A stretch of 64,000 nt of DNA from Ruminococcaceae bacterium UBA7212 (GCA_002490525.1 DKUE01000035.1:27030-91029); one strand, 5' to 3'; positions 1-8,381 are shown, counted from the first letter of the stretch. The notes: generated from the sequence alone by a model not told the origin. Program-made: numbers and translations.

Positions 1-40
1 ATGAATGAAAAGCACCTCTGTAATATCTTTATCGCTGATT

Positions 41-69
41 ATTATAAAAAGAGCCTGTCTGTTTGTCAA
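41..69 (-). promoter_or_regulatory. Sigma-A promoter for a gene left of the window
   Basis: On the minus strand a consensus TTGACA (plus coordinates 64-69) and TATAAT (41-46) are separated by 17 bases. A Shine-Dalgarno-like AGAGGTG follows near position 14-20, just before the window edge. A gene transcribed leftwards, divergent from the permease, therefore very probably starts immediately outside the window. Its product is unknown. Confidence 0.7.
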
Positions 70-125
70 TAGGTGAATCGGGGCGAAAAAGTGCAGTTTT
101 CGTAAAATTTCAAGAGATTTTCACC

Positions 126-154
126 TTTACTTTTATCATATACTATGCTATGCT
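126..154 (+). promoter_or_regulatory. Probable promoter of the NCS2 permease
   Basis: TTTACT (126-131) and TATGCT (149-154) lie 17 bases apart on the plus strand, upstream of the permease and its GGGAGG ribosome binding site. The hexamers match the consensus only moderately. I saw no PyrR-type attenuator or purine riboswitch in the short leader. Confidence 0.4.
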
Positions 155-186
155 TTTAAAGATACAATAAATCGGGAGGTTATCCA

Positions 187-1578
187 ATGCAACTTGTTTA
201 CAACATCAAAGACAAACCGAAATTCGGACAGCTTATTGTGTTCGCATTTCAGCAGTTGCTCGCAATTCTTGCAGCAACCATCGCCGTTCCTTCCATTGTC
301 GGCAACGGCATGTCACAATCTGCGGCGCTGTTCGGTGCGGGCGTCGGCACAATCGTTTATCTGCTTTTTACGAAATTCAGAAGTCCTGTCTTCCTCGGCT
401 CCTCGTTCGCATTTTTAGGCTCTATGTTTGCCGCCTTTGCCGGTGCGGCTTCCGCAGAAGCGGGCTATGCAGGCATTATCCTCGGCGCTGTATTCGCAGG
501 CCTTGTATATATTGTCATTGCATTGGTTATAAAGGTTGCCGGTGTAGCTTGGATTGACAAGCTGATGCCCGCCGTTGTCATCGGACCGACGGTTGCTATC
601 ATCGGTCTTTCCCTTGCGGGCAATGCAGTCGGTGACCTTACCTTAGGCAAAGTCCTGACAGAAGTACCCACGCAGGAAATCGTAGATGGTGTGATTGTGG
701 ACGGCACAAAGCTTGTTTCTGCCGCAAGCCCTTACGTTGCGCTTATCTGCGGACTTATCACACTCTTTGTGGTTATGATTTGTTCGGTGTTCGGAAAGAA
801 AATGGCAAAGCTGATTCCGTTCATCATCGGCATTCTTGCAGGCTACACGGCAGCGGCAATTTTCACGGGAATCGGTATTGCCACAAACAACGCGGCTTTA
901 CAGGTGATTGACTTCAGCGTTTTCAGCGATATGAAGCTTTTCGCAATTCCCGACTTTTCGTTCTTGGCGGCGGCAAAGGGACTCTCTGCCATGGACGGCA
1001 AATACATCGCGACCGTTGCAGTTGCCTATGTGCCTGTTGCCTTTGTTGTGTTCGCAGAGCATATTGCAGACCATAAAAACCTTTCCTCGGTAATCGGACA
1101 AGACCTTCTCAAAGACCCCGGACTGCACAGAACACTGCTCGGCGACGGCGTAGGGTCTATCGCAGGTGCGCTGTTCGGCGGCTGTCCGAACACCACCTAC
1201 GGCGAATCGGTAGGCTGTGTCGCGATTACGGGCAACGCTTCCGTAGTTACGATTCTTGCAACCGCAGTTATGGCAATCGTGATTTCGTTCTTCGGGCCGT
1301 TTGTCACATTCCTTTCCACAATTCCGAACTGCGTCATGGGCGGCGTTTGTGTGACACTTTACGGTTTTATTGCCGTATCGGGTCTTAAAATGATTCAAAA
1401 TGTTGATCTCGGCGAAAACAAAAACCTCTTTGTGGTTGCCGTCATTTTGATTTGCGGTATCGGCGGACTGACTGTCAGCTTCGGTCAGGTAACACTCACC
1501 TCTATCGCATGTGCACTGATTCTCGGCATTCTCACAAATTTAATTCTCGGCAAAGCGAAAACAAGCCAAGCGAAATAA
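187..1578 (+). CDS. Uracil/xanthine permease, NCS2 family (UraA/PbuX-like)
   Basis: A 463-residue integral membrane protein, hydrophobic along its whole length, as expected for the 14-helix NCS2 nucleobase:cation symporters (usual length 420-460). The family signature is clear: F-A-E-H-I near residues 288-292 carries the substrate-contacting glutamate, and N-T-T-Y-G-E at about 335-341 corresponds to the second conserved acidic motif. In UraA the latter continues E-N-x-G; here it reads E-S-V-G, a substitution that might affect specificity. The start follows GGGAGG with good spacing. It is a single-gene unit closed by a strong terminator. Uracil is the most likely substrate, but xanthine or another nucleobase cannot be excluded. 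Confidence 0.9.
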   Translation: MQLVYNIKDKPKFGQLIVFAFQQLLAILAATIAVPSIVGNGMSQSAALFGAGVGTIVYLLFTKFRSPVFLGSSFAFLGSMFAAFAGAASAEAGYAGIILGAVFAGLVYIVIALVIKVAGVAWIDKLMPAVVIGPTVAIIGLSLAGNAVGDLTLGKVLTEVPTQEIVDGVIVDGTKLVSAASPYVALICGLITLFVVMICSVFGKKMAKLIPFIIGILAGYTAAAIFTGIGIATNNAALQVIDFSVFSDMKLFAIPDFSFLAAAKGLSAMDGKYIATVAVAYVPVAFVVFAEHIADHKNLSSVIGQDLLKDPGLHRTLLGDGVGSIAGALFGGCPNTTYGESVGCVAITGNASVVTILATAVMAIVISFFGPFVTFLSTIPNCVMGGVCVTLYGFIAVSGLKMIQNVDLGENKNLFVVAVILICGIGGLTVSFGQVTLTSIACALILGILTNLILGKAKTSQAK

Positions 1579-1595
1579 TGCCGTAAAAACCGTAT

Positions 1596-1635
1596 AAAAG
1601 CAGATGCTTTTCAGAACATCTGCTTTTATTTTTAT
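1596..1635 (+). terminator. Rho-independent terminator after the permease
   Basis: An 11-base stem, 1596-1606 pairing with 1617-1627, has a 10-base loop and is followed by a T-rich tract. It ends the permease unit. Confidence 0.85.
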
Positions 1636-1697
1636 ATTTTAATATGTTAGACTTTCTTGTATCTGATGCTATCCATTTTATGAAAAGAGTGACTCCA

Positions 1698-2558
1698 ATG
1701 ATGTATACCGTTCAAAATGAATCTCTTAAAATCCGTGTCGCACCGTTCGGGGCTGTGCTCACAAGCGTGCAGTCCGTAAAAAGCGGACACGAATTTTTAT
1801 GGCAGGGTGACCCTTCCGTTTGGAACGGGCAGTCGCCGATTCTGTTCCCGATTATCGGGAAACTATTAGACGACAAATGCCGTATCGATGGGCAGGAATA
1901 TGGAATTATCCGTCACGGACTTGCGCGGCACAGGGATTTTCAGTGCGTTTCCGAACGCGAAAACGAGCTTGTATTCTTGCAGAAAAGCGACACGGAAACA
2001 AAAAAAGCTTATCCGTTTGACTACGAGCTGTATATTACCTTTGCAATACACAGAAACAGCCTCACTGTTACGCATACAGTCAAAAATCCAAATCCAAAAA
2101 CAATATATTTCTCGCTCGGCGCGCATCCTGCATTTAACTGTGCACTCGGCGACAAGCTGGTTTTTGAAAAAAAGGAAACGCTTGTGAGTGAACGCATTGA
2201 CTGTGATTCGGTGATTACGGGAGAGACGGATTTGATTCTCGAAAACAACGATACACTGCTTTTGACAGCGCATCTGTTTGATAAAGACGCGCTGATTTTC
2301 GAGGACGTACAGTCAAATTTTGTGACTCTGCACTGCGCACAAGCCAAAACCAAAATGCGTTTTACATTCGGGAGCGCGCCCTTTCTGGCAATTTGGGCAA
2401 AGCCTGCCGCACCGTTTGTCTGTATTGAGCCGTGGTACGGTGTAAACGATAGTTACGAAAAGAAAGATGATTTTTCCGAAAAGCGCGGGATTGTCGCGCT
2501 TCCCGCCGGCAAAGATTTTTCCTTCTCTTGGAAAGCGGAATTTTTTGAAAACGAATAA
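1698..2558 (+). CDS. Aldose 1-epimerase family protein (galactose-mutarotase-like)
   Basis: About 286 residues. The product looks like the LacX/YeaD-type branch of the galactose-mutarotase superfamily, which interconverts sugar anomers or hexose-6-phosphate anomers in the cytoplasm. Supporting features are the N-terminal G-A-x-L-T-S-V strand, the W-Q-G-D-P and F-P-I-I-G-K segments, a conserved H-G-L-A-R motif around residue 73, S-L-G-A-H-P-A-F in the middle (the second catalytic-region histidine), and a C-terminal C-I-E-P-W-Y-G that places the catalytic acid. The frame is open from 1644, but the methionine pair at 1698/1701 matches the usual N-terminus. The ribosome binding site is weak. The exact sugar substrate is unknown. 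Confidence 0.82.
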   Translation: MMYTVQNESLKIRVAPFGAVLTSVQSVKSGHEFLWQGDPSVWNGQSPILFPIIGKLLDDKCRIDGQEYGIIRHGLARHRDFQCVSERENELVFLQKSDTETKKAYPFDYELYITFAIHRNSLTVTHTVKNPNPKTIYFSLGAHPAFNCALGDKLVFEKKETLVSERIDCDSVITGETDLILENNDTLLLTAHLFDKDALIFEDVQSNFVTLHCAQAKTKMRFTFGSAPFLAIWAKPAAPFVCIEPWYGVNDSYEKKDDFSEKRGIVALPAGKDFSFSWKAEFFENE

Positions 2559-2576
2559 AACAGAAGGTGAAAAAGT

Positions 2577-3203
2577 ATGCATATCCCGCAATGTGAAACC
2601 AACGCCGTAGAAATTTTGGATTTTACGCCTGCTTTGGAAAGCGCTTTACAGCCCGCCGATAATTATGACGTTTCGCGCTGGCTGTTTGTACCGAACAAAT
2701 ATGACGAATACCGTTACATATTAGGTACACGCGGCGAAAATCCGTTGATCTGCTACGGAATTAACCCTTCGACCGCCGCACCAGACGCGCTCGACAACAC
2801 CTTAAAATCCGCAGAGCGCATTGCACTGCACAACGGTTTTGACAGCTTCATTATGCTGAATGTCTATGCCCAGCGCGCCACCGACCCCAACGATATGGAG
2901 CGGAATTTCAACACACATTTACACGAAGAAAACAAGAAAGCATTTGAATATGCACTTACCTTATGCAAAGGAGACCGTCCGACGGTTTGGGCGGCATGGG
3001 GCAACATTGTGGAGAAGCGCAAGTACTTAAATCTCTGCCTATCGGAAATCATTGCAATCGGCAATGCGCACAATGCGAAATGGGTTTCGGCAGGAAAAAT
3101 ATCCGTCAAGGGGCATCCGCACCATCCGCTGTATTTAAAAAAGGACAGTCCCTTAGATTTGTTTGATATGGAAAGCTATCAAAAACGGTTTTCGGCAAAG
3201 TAA
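2577..3203 (+). CDS. DUF1643 domain-containing protein
   Basis: A 208-residue soluble protein preceded by AGAAGGTGA. The core from roughly residue 45 to 170 has the DUF1643 hallmarks: R-Y-x-L, then an I-N-P-S-T-A segment, D-N-T-L-K-S-A-E-R, and N-V-Y-A-Q-R-A-T-D-P. The family is widespread in bacteria and phages and has no established biochemical role. It follows the epimerase-like gene by only 18 bases, so the two are probably co-transcribed, although a functional link is not obvious. Confidence 0.85.
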   Translation: MHIPQCETNAVEILDFTPALESALQPADNYDVSRWLFVPNKYDEYRYILGTRGENPLICYGINPSTAAPDALDNTLKSAERIALHNGFDSFIMLNVYAQRATDPNDMERNFNTHLHEENKKAFEYALTLCKGDRPTVWAAWGNIVEKRKYLNLCLSEIIAIGNAHNAKWVSAGKISVKGHPHHPLYLKKDSPLDLFDMESYQKRFSAK

Positions 3204-3314
3204 AATCCTGCCCACCGCAAAGTTTCTGCGGATTTCGGCGAGCGCTTCACAAAATGCGCCCCCTACAGCGCCGGCAATCTCATAAATCGGTTCATCTTCT
3301 AAAACCGTTCGTAA

Positions 3315-3345
3315 GAGCCGCCACACAAAATTTGTGCGGCGGCTC
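3315..3345. terminator. Terminator-like hairpin between converging genes
   Basis: A near-perfect inverted repeat, 3315-3329 against 3331-3345, with one A.C mismatch, lies between the ends of the DUF1643 gene and the convergent phosphatase-like gene. Flanking T-runs are weak, so its strength is uncertain. Confidence 0.5.
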
Positions 3346-3360
3346 TCGTTCTCAATCGAT

Positions 3361-4254
3361 TTATTTTGCTCCCAGCGGTTTATTAGATACAATAAAGGTC
3401 ATACGGTCAAACTGCTTCTGCGTGCCGTGGCGAAGACCGTGTCCGCCGTGGTCAGAGGTAATCATAATCAGCCAATCCTCTTCGGCATAAGTCGGGCGGC
3501 TTTTGACCGTTTCCATCAAACGGTACGCAACATTGTCGAGTCGGCAGATGCACGCGGCATACCGCGGGTTTTTCAATGAAAATCCTGTGGTGTGTCCGTT
3601 ATAATCAGGCGCCTCAAAAATACCAAATACACAGTCGGCACCGTCTGTAATTTGTTCGGATATTGCCGCTTCCAGCGCACAGTCATCGGCATACTTTTGA
3701 AAAATCAGGGGCAAATTCTCCCGCAGGGCAATTTCCGCTTCTTCCTTATAAGTCACGGTAAAGTGGTCTGCCCATTCCGCTAAAAATGCTGCTTTCTTCC
3801 CTGCACCTGCCAATTCGCGCAATACGGTCGGACAAGTTGTTTTCAGCGGCAGATGTCTTACAACACCGTTTTCTGAGCCCCACACGCCTGTCAGAATTGC
3901 CGCCCAGCCCTGTGCCGTCGAGGTTTCCTGCGGGGCACTCGGTTCACCGCCCGCAAAACTTAAATAAAGCCCGCCCTCAGCTTTCAATGCCTGCACAGCG
4001 CTGTAGGCGGAATGGAACAATGCCCCAGTCACCTTCTCGTTTTGGCTTTCGCACAGAAGATGCATTGTCTCAGCACGCGCTCCGTCAAAACCAATCAGCA
4101 AAGCTTTCGGGGTCTTGGCGTTCTGTTTTTCGAAATGTTTGCGGACAACATCTGCAAAAACTGTTTGCGGCAGTGCCGTTTTTGTGGTATTATTAAACAC
4201 GCCCTGTGTATCCAGGTGTTTTAAGTATTTTTGCTCAGCACTTTTCAAAAACAT
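3361..4254 (-). CDS. Alkaline-phosphatase-superfamily metalloenzyme
   Basis: A 297-residue cytoplasmic protein of the type I phosphodiesterase/nucleotide pyrophosphatase branch. Early in the protein K-A-L-L-I-G-F-D-G-A holds a first metal aspartate. A T-S-T-A-Q-G-W segment around residues 112-118 is placed where the catalytic Ser/Thr nucleophile is expected. The C-terminal half carries E-A-P-D-Y-N-G-H and, near 268-278, T-S-D-H-G-G-H-G-L-R-H-G, the typical second zinc site. The substrate is unknown. The start is supported by AAAGGAGACC. It is transcribed divergently from the transporter at 4288 with only 33 bases between start codons. Confidence 0.78.
   Translation of the reverse strand: MFLKSAEQKYLKHLDTQGVFNNTTKTALPQTVFADVVRKHFEKQNAKTPKALLIGFDGARAETMHLLCESQNEKVTGALFHSAYSAVQALKAEGGLYLSFAGGEPSAPQETSTAQGWAAILTGVWGSENGVVRHLPLKTTCPTVLRELAGAGKKAAFLAEWADHFTVTYKEEAEIALRENLPLIFQKYADDCALEAAISEQITDGADCVFGIFEAPDYNGHTTGFSLKNPRYAACICRLDNVAYRLMETVKSRPTYAEEDWLIMITSDHGGHGLRHGTQKQFDRMTFIVSNKPLGAK
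4165..4193 (+). promoter_or_regulatory. Candidate promoter of the sugar-phosphate transporter, inside the opposite gene
   Basis: TTGCGG (4165-4170) and TATTAT (4188-4193) with a 17-base spacer read towards the transporter but lie within the 5' part of the antisense phosphatase gene. The intergenic gap has no room for a promoter, so a site like this is required. Confidence 0.4.
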
Positions 4255-4284
4255 AGCTGGTCTCCTTTATACGAGGTTGTTTTC

Positions 4285-4313
4285 ATTATGACACAAAAGC
4301 ATTTCGGTTACAA
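4285..4313 (-). promoter_or_regulatory. Candidate promoter of the phosphatase gene, overlapping the transporter start codon
   Basis: On the minus strand TTGTAA (4308-4313) and CATAAT (4285-4290) are 17 bases apart. The -10 element covers the ATG of the divergent transporter. With the opposing candidate at 4165-4193, this would make the two 5' ends mutually antisense. Confidence 0.4.
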
Positions 4314-5541
4314 GTCTAAAAATCATTTTTTCACATTTCTGCTGTGCTGGACAGCATATGCTTCCACATATGTCTGCCGCCTGAATTTTTCCGCCGCCAT
4401 GCCGGAGCTGCAGGCAAACGCCGTATTTTCCGAGACGCGGATTGCCGCGGTCTCCTCTGTATTCTTCATCTGTTACGGCATCGGGCAATTTGTCAGTGGC
4501 TTAATCGGTGACCGCGCCGACACACGGCGGCTTGTTTTTGCAGGGCTGTTTATTTCCGCATTTTGCAACATCGGCATATTTTGTGTGCATACCTATGTGC
4601 CGCTTCTGCTTTTTTGGGCGGCAAACGGCATTGCGCAGTCCATGGTCTGGACGCCGATTTTAAAAATCGCCTCACTGAATTTCGACGCATCCACGCGGCA
4701 AAAATTCGGCATTGACATGTCCACAACCGTTCCCGTCGGAACTTTGCTCAGCTACGCAGTCAGTCTTTTAACGCTCCTCTTTCTGCCGTGGCAATACGTA
4801 TTTTTAACCTGCGGACTGTTCGAGCTTTCGGTCTCCTTTCTTTGGCTGATTTGCACACGCGGACTGTTTATCCCCCAAGAGCACCGCACCTCGGCCGGAG
4901 TACAAAAAGCGGATGCAGCAAAAGTCCTCGGCGGCACCTTCAAAGCGGCAGTGTCGGGCGGTGTACTGCTGATGCTGATTCCGATTGTCATACAAGGTAC
5001 GTTAAAAGACAGCGTCACACAATGGGTCCCCGCGTTTTTTGCAGGCAATTTCGGGTCAGACACCTCTTTTTCTCTGCTTTTAACCATGCTTTTACCGATT
5101 GTCAATGTAACAGGTGCTTATTTTGCAAAAGCTATTCACAAAAAGCTGCACAGTGAAATCGGCACATCTATGGTCTTTTTCGGCATTTCCATTCTGTTTT
5201 TGCTGATATTAAAGCTGTTCGGCACAAAAAGCATGGTGTTGGCACTGATTTCCATGGCAGGCGTAACAAATTGCATGTTCGCCGTGAATGTCATGCTGAT
5301 TACGATGGTGCCTTTACAGTTTTCCAAACTCGGCAATGTCAGCACTATAGGCGGACTTTTGAATGCGGTTGCCTATATCGGCTGCGGTGCACTGAATCTG
5401 CTGGCAGGTAAACTGTTGGAAGCACAGAACGGGTGGGACAACTTGTTTTGGCTGTGGATTGCCATCGCCGTTATCGCGGTAGCGGTTTCCGCTGTTTGTA
5501 TGCCGATGTGGAAACGGTTTTGCAAAAAGAACGCAGAGTAA
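4288..5541 (+). CDS. MFS transporter, organophosphate:phosphate antiporter type (UhpT/GlpT-like)
   Basis: About 417 residues with twelve predicted membrane segments. The N-terminal Y-A-S-T-Y-V-C-R-L-N-F-S, G-I-G-Q-F-V-S-G-L-I-G-D-R and the W-A-A-N-G-I-A-Q-S-M-V-W loop are typical of the OPA branch, which exchanges hexose phosphates or glycerol-3-phosphate for inorganic phosphate. The arginine in C-R-L-N-F is a usual phosphate-binding position. The frame is open from 4231, but ATG at 4288 has an upstream GAGG and does not intrude into the divergent gene. Pairing with a phosphatase-superfamily gene suggests import and hydrolysis of a phosphorylated metabolite; that is inference. Confidence 0.82.
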   Translation: MTQKHFGYKSKNHFFTFLLCWTAYASTYVCRLNFSAAMPELQANAVFSETRIAAVSSVFFICYGIGQFVSGLIGDRADTRRLVFAGLFISAFCNIGIFCVHTYVPLLLFWAANGIAQSMVWTPILKIASLNFDASTRQKFGIDMSTTVPVGTLLSYAVSLLTLLFLPWQYVFLTCGLFELSVSFLWLICTRGLFIPQEHRTSAGVQKADAAKVLGGTFKAAVSGGVLLMLIPIVIQGTLKDSVTQWVPAFFAGNFGSDTSFSLLLTMLLPIVNVTGAYFAKAIHKKLHSEIGTSMVFFGISILFLLILKLFGTKSMVLALISMAGVTNCMFAVNVMLITMVPLQFSKLGNVSTIGGLLNAVAYIGCGALNLLAGKLLEAQNGWDNLFWLWIAIAVIAVAVSAVCMPMWKRFCKKNAE

Positions 5542-5564
5542 TTGAAATTCCGCACATAGAAAGG

Positions 5565-5591
5565 CAGGCTGTCACGCTTTGTGACAGCCTG
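5565..5591. terminator. Bidirectional terminator
   Basis: A perfect 11-base stem (5565-5575 / 5581-5591) with a five-base loop lies between the convergent transporter and TVP38-like genes and is followed by a T-rich stretch. Confidence 0.75.
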
Positions 5592-5606
5592 TGCTTTTCT
5601 GTATTT

Positions 5607-6359
5607 TTAAACCTCAACGGCGGGCGGCACAGGGGTTTCGTCCGTTTCCGCTGTACTTCGGACAATACGGCGGTATACAATGACGCCCAGCCCGCTCAAA
5701 AGCAGTGTCGCGCCATACACCAGCACCGCCGCAAGATAATTTTTCTCGCCGAAATACGCGCCGCACATGGTAGAGGTGATGATGGACGGAACCCGTGCCA
5801 CAGCGGTAATGAGCAAATACTCCCACAGGCGGATATCTGTAAACGCTACGAAGTAAGTCAGTAAATCCTTCGGTGCGCCGGGAATAAAATAAATCAAAAA
5901 CAGCAACGGACGCAATTTGCGGTTGTCCTGCAAAAAAGAAAATTCCTTTAGCTTTTCGGAGTCGGCAAAACGCGAAACAAAACGCATACCGTATTTTTGG
6001 GAAAGCAGTAAAATCACCGCACTGCCCAATTCCGTGCCGAGCATACACAGGAACAGTCCACCCCAAATGCCGAATGCATAGCCTGAACCGACTTCAAGCG
6101 GTTCTGCTGGAATAAATTTAAACACCGTCTGTGCAGTGCGGATACCGACAAACGCAGCTTCGCCCCATGCGCCGAGGCTGTCAATCCACGCCTTAAATGT
6201 CTGTGGGTCTTCTATCACAACCAACAGTTTCCTGCCGAACACAGCATATAAAATCGCCGTCGTCCCCAAAAGAACCGCCACAGGCAGGAGCAAAAGCACC
6301 CACTGCCGCCGTGTCATCGCATGCAGCTTTTCGTTGACAGTTTGAAAGGTCCTTTTCAT
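5607..6359 (-). CDS. TVP38/TMEM64 (DedA-related) family membrane protein
   Basis: About 250 residues with a short cytoplasmic N-terminus and five to six membrane segments. The VTT/SNARE-associated core is recognisable: F-I-P-A-E-P-L-E-V-G-S-G-Y-A-F-G near the middle, G-x-x-L-G-S-A-V-I-L-L-L-S-Q, and the re-entrant I-Y-F-I-P-G-A-P-K-D-L-L segment. Relatives are thought to move or scramble phospholipids or undecaprenyl phosphate. The ATG at 6359 overlaps the stop of the upstream glycosyltransferase in an ATGA arrangement, so translation is probably coupled. The pairing with GT8 fits an envelope-lipid or lipid-carrier role. Confidence 0.85.
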   Translation of the reverse strand: MKRTFQTVNEKLHAMTRRQWVLLLLPVAVLLGTTAILYAVFGRKLLVVIEDPQTFKAWIDSLGAWGEAAFVGIRTAQTVFKFIPAEPLEVGSGYAFGIWGGLFLCMLGTELGSAVILLLSQKYGMRFVSRFADSEKLKEFSFLQDNRKLRPLLFLIYFIPGAPKDLLTYFVAFTDIRLWEYLLITAVARVPSIITSTMCGAYFGEKNYLAAVLVYGATLLLSGLGVIVYRRIVRSTAETDETPVPPAVEV

Positions 6360-7183
6360 ACGCTTTCCGTCCGCAAAAGCTGAGATGGATAACATGACGC
6401 GTGTGGGTAAAACCGTATCAGTTCTCCTTTGTAATTCGGCTTCCAGGGCTTGTATTTGCCGTCGTAGTGTAAAATACAGGTTTCCTGTCTGACAATGGCC
6501 TCAGCGCCTGTTTTTCCGAATTTCTTTTGCAGACGGCGGTACACGCGCTCATCACAGTTGTAGACTTTTGCATCCAGCTGCAAAATACGGTCGCCGTACA
6601 GCGCGTTCAGTACATCTTGGTCAGCCAAAAACAGCGTAGAGGCATGGCGTTCTACCAAATCGAATACATCGTTCGGCACAAAAAAGGCTCGCAGTGCCCG
6701 CAGGTTTATTAACAGTATGCCTGCGTTAATATACGCATTTTTCGGTGACATGCCGAGCCGTGCAGTTTGTACAAAATTCGTAAATGTGTTCATATGCGTA
6801 CAGCCGGCGAAGAAATTATCACCGAATGGAAGATTATACAGTGCGGAAATATCGCGAAGAATCAGTGTATCGGGGTCAATATACAGTATGCGCTCCAGTG
6901 TTTCGGGCAAATACATGGATGCGAACAGACGGTAATATGTCGCTTTTGTGATTCGTTTCAGCACCGGCGCTTTTTCAAACAGAGAATCCGGCACACGAAT
7001 CCCGATTATACGGCTTCCGCTGCCGTCTACCGTTTTGCCGATTTTCTCGAAATCCGCCTCTGTCAAGTGCGCGTAGGCGACATATACATCAAATGCCGTA
7101 CGCGGATTCGAACGAATCAGAGACGAAAGCATTGTGCACAGGGGTGCAACATAATTGGAATCCAGAGTGACTAAAATATTCAT
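6356..7183 (-). CDS. Glycosyltransferase family 8 protein
   Basis: 275 residues, start preceded by GGGAGG. The GT8 fold markers are present: N-I-L-V-T-L-D-S-N-Y at the N-terminus (nucleotide binding), Y-Y-R-L-F-A-S-M-Y-L-P, then Y-I-D-P-D-T-L-I-L-R-D as the DxD metal-binding motif at about residues 100-110, and N-A-G-I-L-L-I-N-L followed by A-D-Q-D-V-L-N. GT8 enzymes are retaining transferases, in bacteria often using UDP-glucose or UDP-galactose on lipopolysaccharide, teichoic acid or protein acceptors. Donor and acceptor cannot be read here. It is co-transcribed with the TVP38-like gene. Confidence 0.88.
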   Translation of the reverse strand: MNILVTLDSNYVAPLCTMLSSLIRSNPRTAFDVYVAYAHLTEADFEKIGKTVDGSGSRIIGIRVPDSLFEKAPVLKRITKATYYRLFASMYLPETLERILYIDPDTLILRDISALYNLPFGDNFFAGCTHMNTFTNFVQTARLGMSPKNAYINAGILLINLRALRAFFVPNDVFDLVERHASTLFLADQDVLNALYGDRILQLDAKVYNCDERVYRRLQKKFGKTGAEAIVRQETCILHYDGKYKPWKPNYKGELIRFYPHASCYPSQLLRTESV

Positions 7184-7325
7184 AACCGTTCCTCCCGTAA
7201 GTTAAATCGGCTGCCGTTCTGTATATTTTGATTATAGCCCGCCACAATGACGGAAACATGAAGAGAAAATATAAAATCGGTTAAAACAAAACGCTAAGTT
7301 TTAAGAAAAAGTTAAGAAACTTCTA

Positions 7326-7637
7326 TCAAAACTTAAAAAAATGGACCAGCAATGCAACTCTCACAAGCAGAATCAATACAGACAGAGCAAAACCGTATCC
7401 GCTCGCCAAACGCGCACTGCTGTATTCTATCGTATTTGCCGATGAAGAGGCTGCATTCAGTTTACAGAAACCGACACAGCTGCATAACAAACCGAGTGAT
7501 GCTAAAAATATAGCGAATACCAAAGCGCATAAACCCCATGCTTGTGACAAATGTAAGTTGCGGCTGTCCATTGCCGCATACTTTTGCGGATACTGTTGTT
7601 TATATGTTTTCCGCATTTTTGAAATATCCCGATACAT
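7326..7637 (-). CDS. Small two-helix membrane protein, unknown function
   Basis: 103 residues with a basic, tyrosine-rich N-terminus and two hydrophobic segments at about 32-57 and 78-101 joined by a small polar loop. An AAAGGT motif stands upstream of the ATG. I do not recognise a family; the arrangement resembles DUF4190-type small membrane proteins but the similarity is too loose to name it. It lies alone between the GT8 operon and the divergent XRE regulator at 7764. Confidence 0.6.
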   Translation of the reverse strand: MYRDISKMRKTYKQQYPQKYAAMDSRNLHLSQAWGLCALVFAIFLASLGLLCSCVGFCKLNAASSSANTIEYSSARLASGYGFALSVLILLVRVALLVHFFKF

Positions 7638-7763
7638 AAAACCGACCTTTTTCGCATTTTCTTTATTCTAATTCTTAAAATGAAGAATATCAAGCATAAT
7701 TTGCTGTGTTTTATTCTCTGTAATCAGTAAAAAATTTCATGTATTATTTTTTCGGTGATAAAA

Positions 7764-7988
7764 ATGAAATTATGTCATAAACAAAAATACCGTCTTTTGG
7801 GGTTGAATATTGCCTATTACCGAAAGTTGAACGGCTACACGCAGGAAAGTCTTGCCGAAAAGCTGGACATTGACCGCACTACGGTCAGCAAAATTGAGCT
7901 TGCCAATGCAGGTGTCTCTTTGGATGTAATTTTTGACATTGCGGATTTGTTTGAAATCCCTGTGGAAAAGTTATTTGTATTCCGATGA
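7764..7988 (+). CDS. Small XRE-family helix-turn-helix regulator
   Basis: About 74 residues, essentially one HTH_3 domain: L-G-L-N-I-A-Y-Y-R-K, then G-Y-T-Q-E-S-L-A-E-K-L as helix 2, D-R-T-T-V-S-K-I-E as the recognition helix, and a C-terminal L-F-E-I-P-V-E-K-L-F. This is the size and shape of Cro/C.BclI-type repressors. A GTG at 7755 is possible, but the ATG at 7764 has GGTGAT just upstream. It is divergent from the small membrane protein and may control it. Confidence 0.82.
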   Translation: MKLCHKQKYRLLGLNIAYYRKLNGYTQESLAEKLDIDRTTVSKIELANAGVSLDVIFDIADLFEIPVEKLFVFR

Positions 7989-8005
7989 CTTCTCTTTGAG
8001 GAAAC

Positions 8006-8046
8006 GAAAAATGCCGCGTGGAGAAACCTCTTCACGCGGCATTTTT
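8006..8046. terminator. Bidirectional terminator
   Basis: A 14-base stem (8006-8019 / 8032-8045) with A- and T-runs on both sides separates the XRE regulator from the convergent small ORF at 8056. Confidence 0.85.
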
Positions 8047-8055
8047 ATTCTGTTT

Positions 8056-8283
8056 TCATAGATTGCGGACGCCTTTCCAAAATTCGGAAAGCCGCAGTCC
8101 GGCGGAAATCGGCAGAAAGCACCGTACACGGCGGCACTTGTTCTTTAAAATCGGCACAGCTTCCGGCGGCAGTTCCGCATCATACAGCAAAAAGCAGACG
8201 TTTTCGACCATAGAAAGCTTTTGCAGCTTCTGCGGCGAATCCAAGCTCCGTAAATCCAAAAGGAAATAATTTCGGTAAGTCAT
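8056..8283 (-). CDS. Small hypothetical protein
   Basis: 75 residues without membrane segments and with no family I recognise. The middle reads V-C-F-L-L-Y-D-A-E-L-P-P-E-A-V-P-I-L, which looks like real protein, and a terminator follows the stop codon. The ribosome binding site is poor. A 14-base perfect palindrome lies about 25 bases upstream of the start. It is a probable but unproven gene. Confidence 0.45.
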   Translation of the reverse strand: MTYRNYFLLDLRSLDSPQKLQKLSMVENVCFLLYDAELPPEAVPILKNKCRRVRCFLPISAGLRLSEFWKGVRNL

Positions 8284-8307
8284 AAGCCATCATCTTTCAA
8301 TATTCAA

Positions 8308-8321
8308 TTGTAAGCTTACAA
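8308..8321. promoter_or_regulatory. 14-base perfect palindrome, possible operator
   Basis: TTGTAAGCTTACAA reads identically on both strands. It sits between the small minus-strand ORF and the divergent promoter at 8382, a usual place for a dimeric repressor site. The regulator is unknown. Confidence 0.4.
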
Positions 8322-8381
8322 AAAGAAAGACGTCATTTCGGTAAAAAATGTCTGCAAATTGCAAGGCTTTCCAAATTTTTG

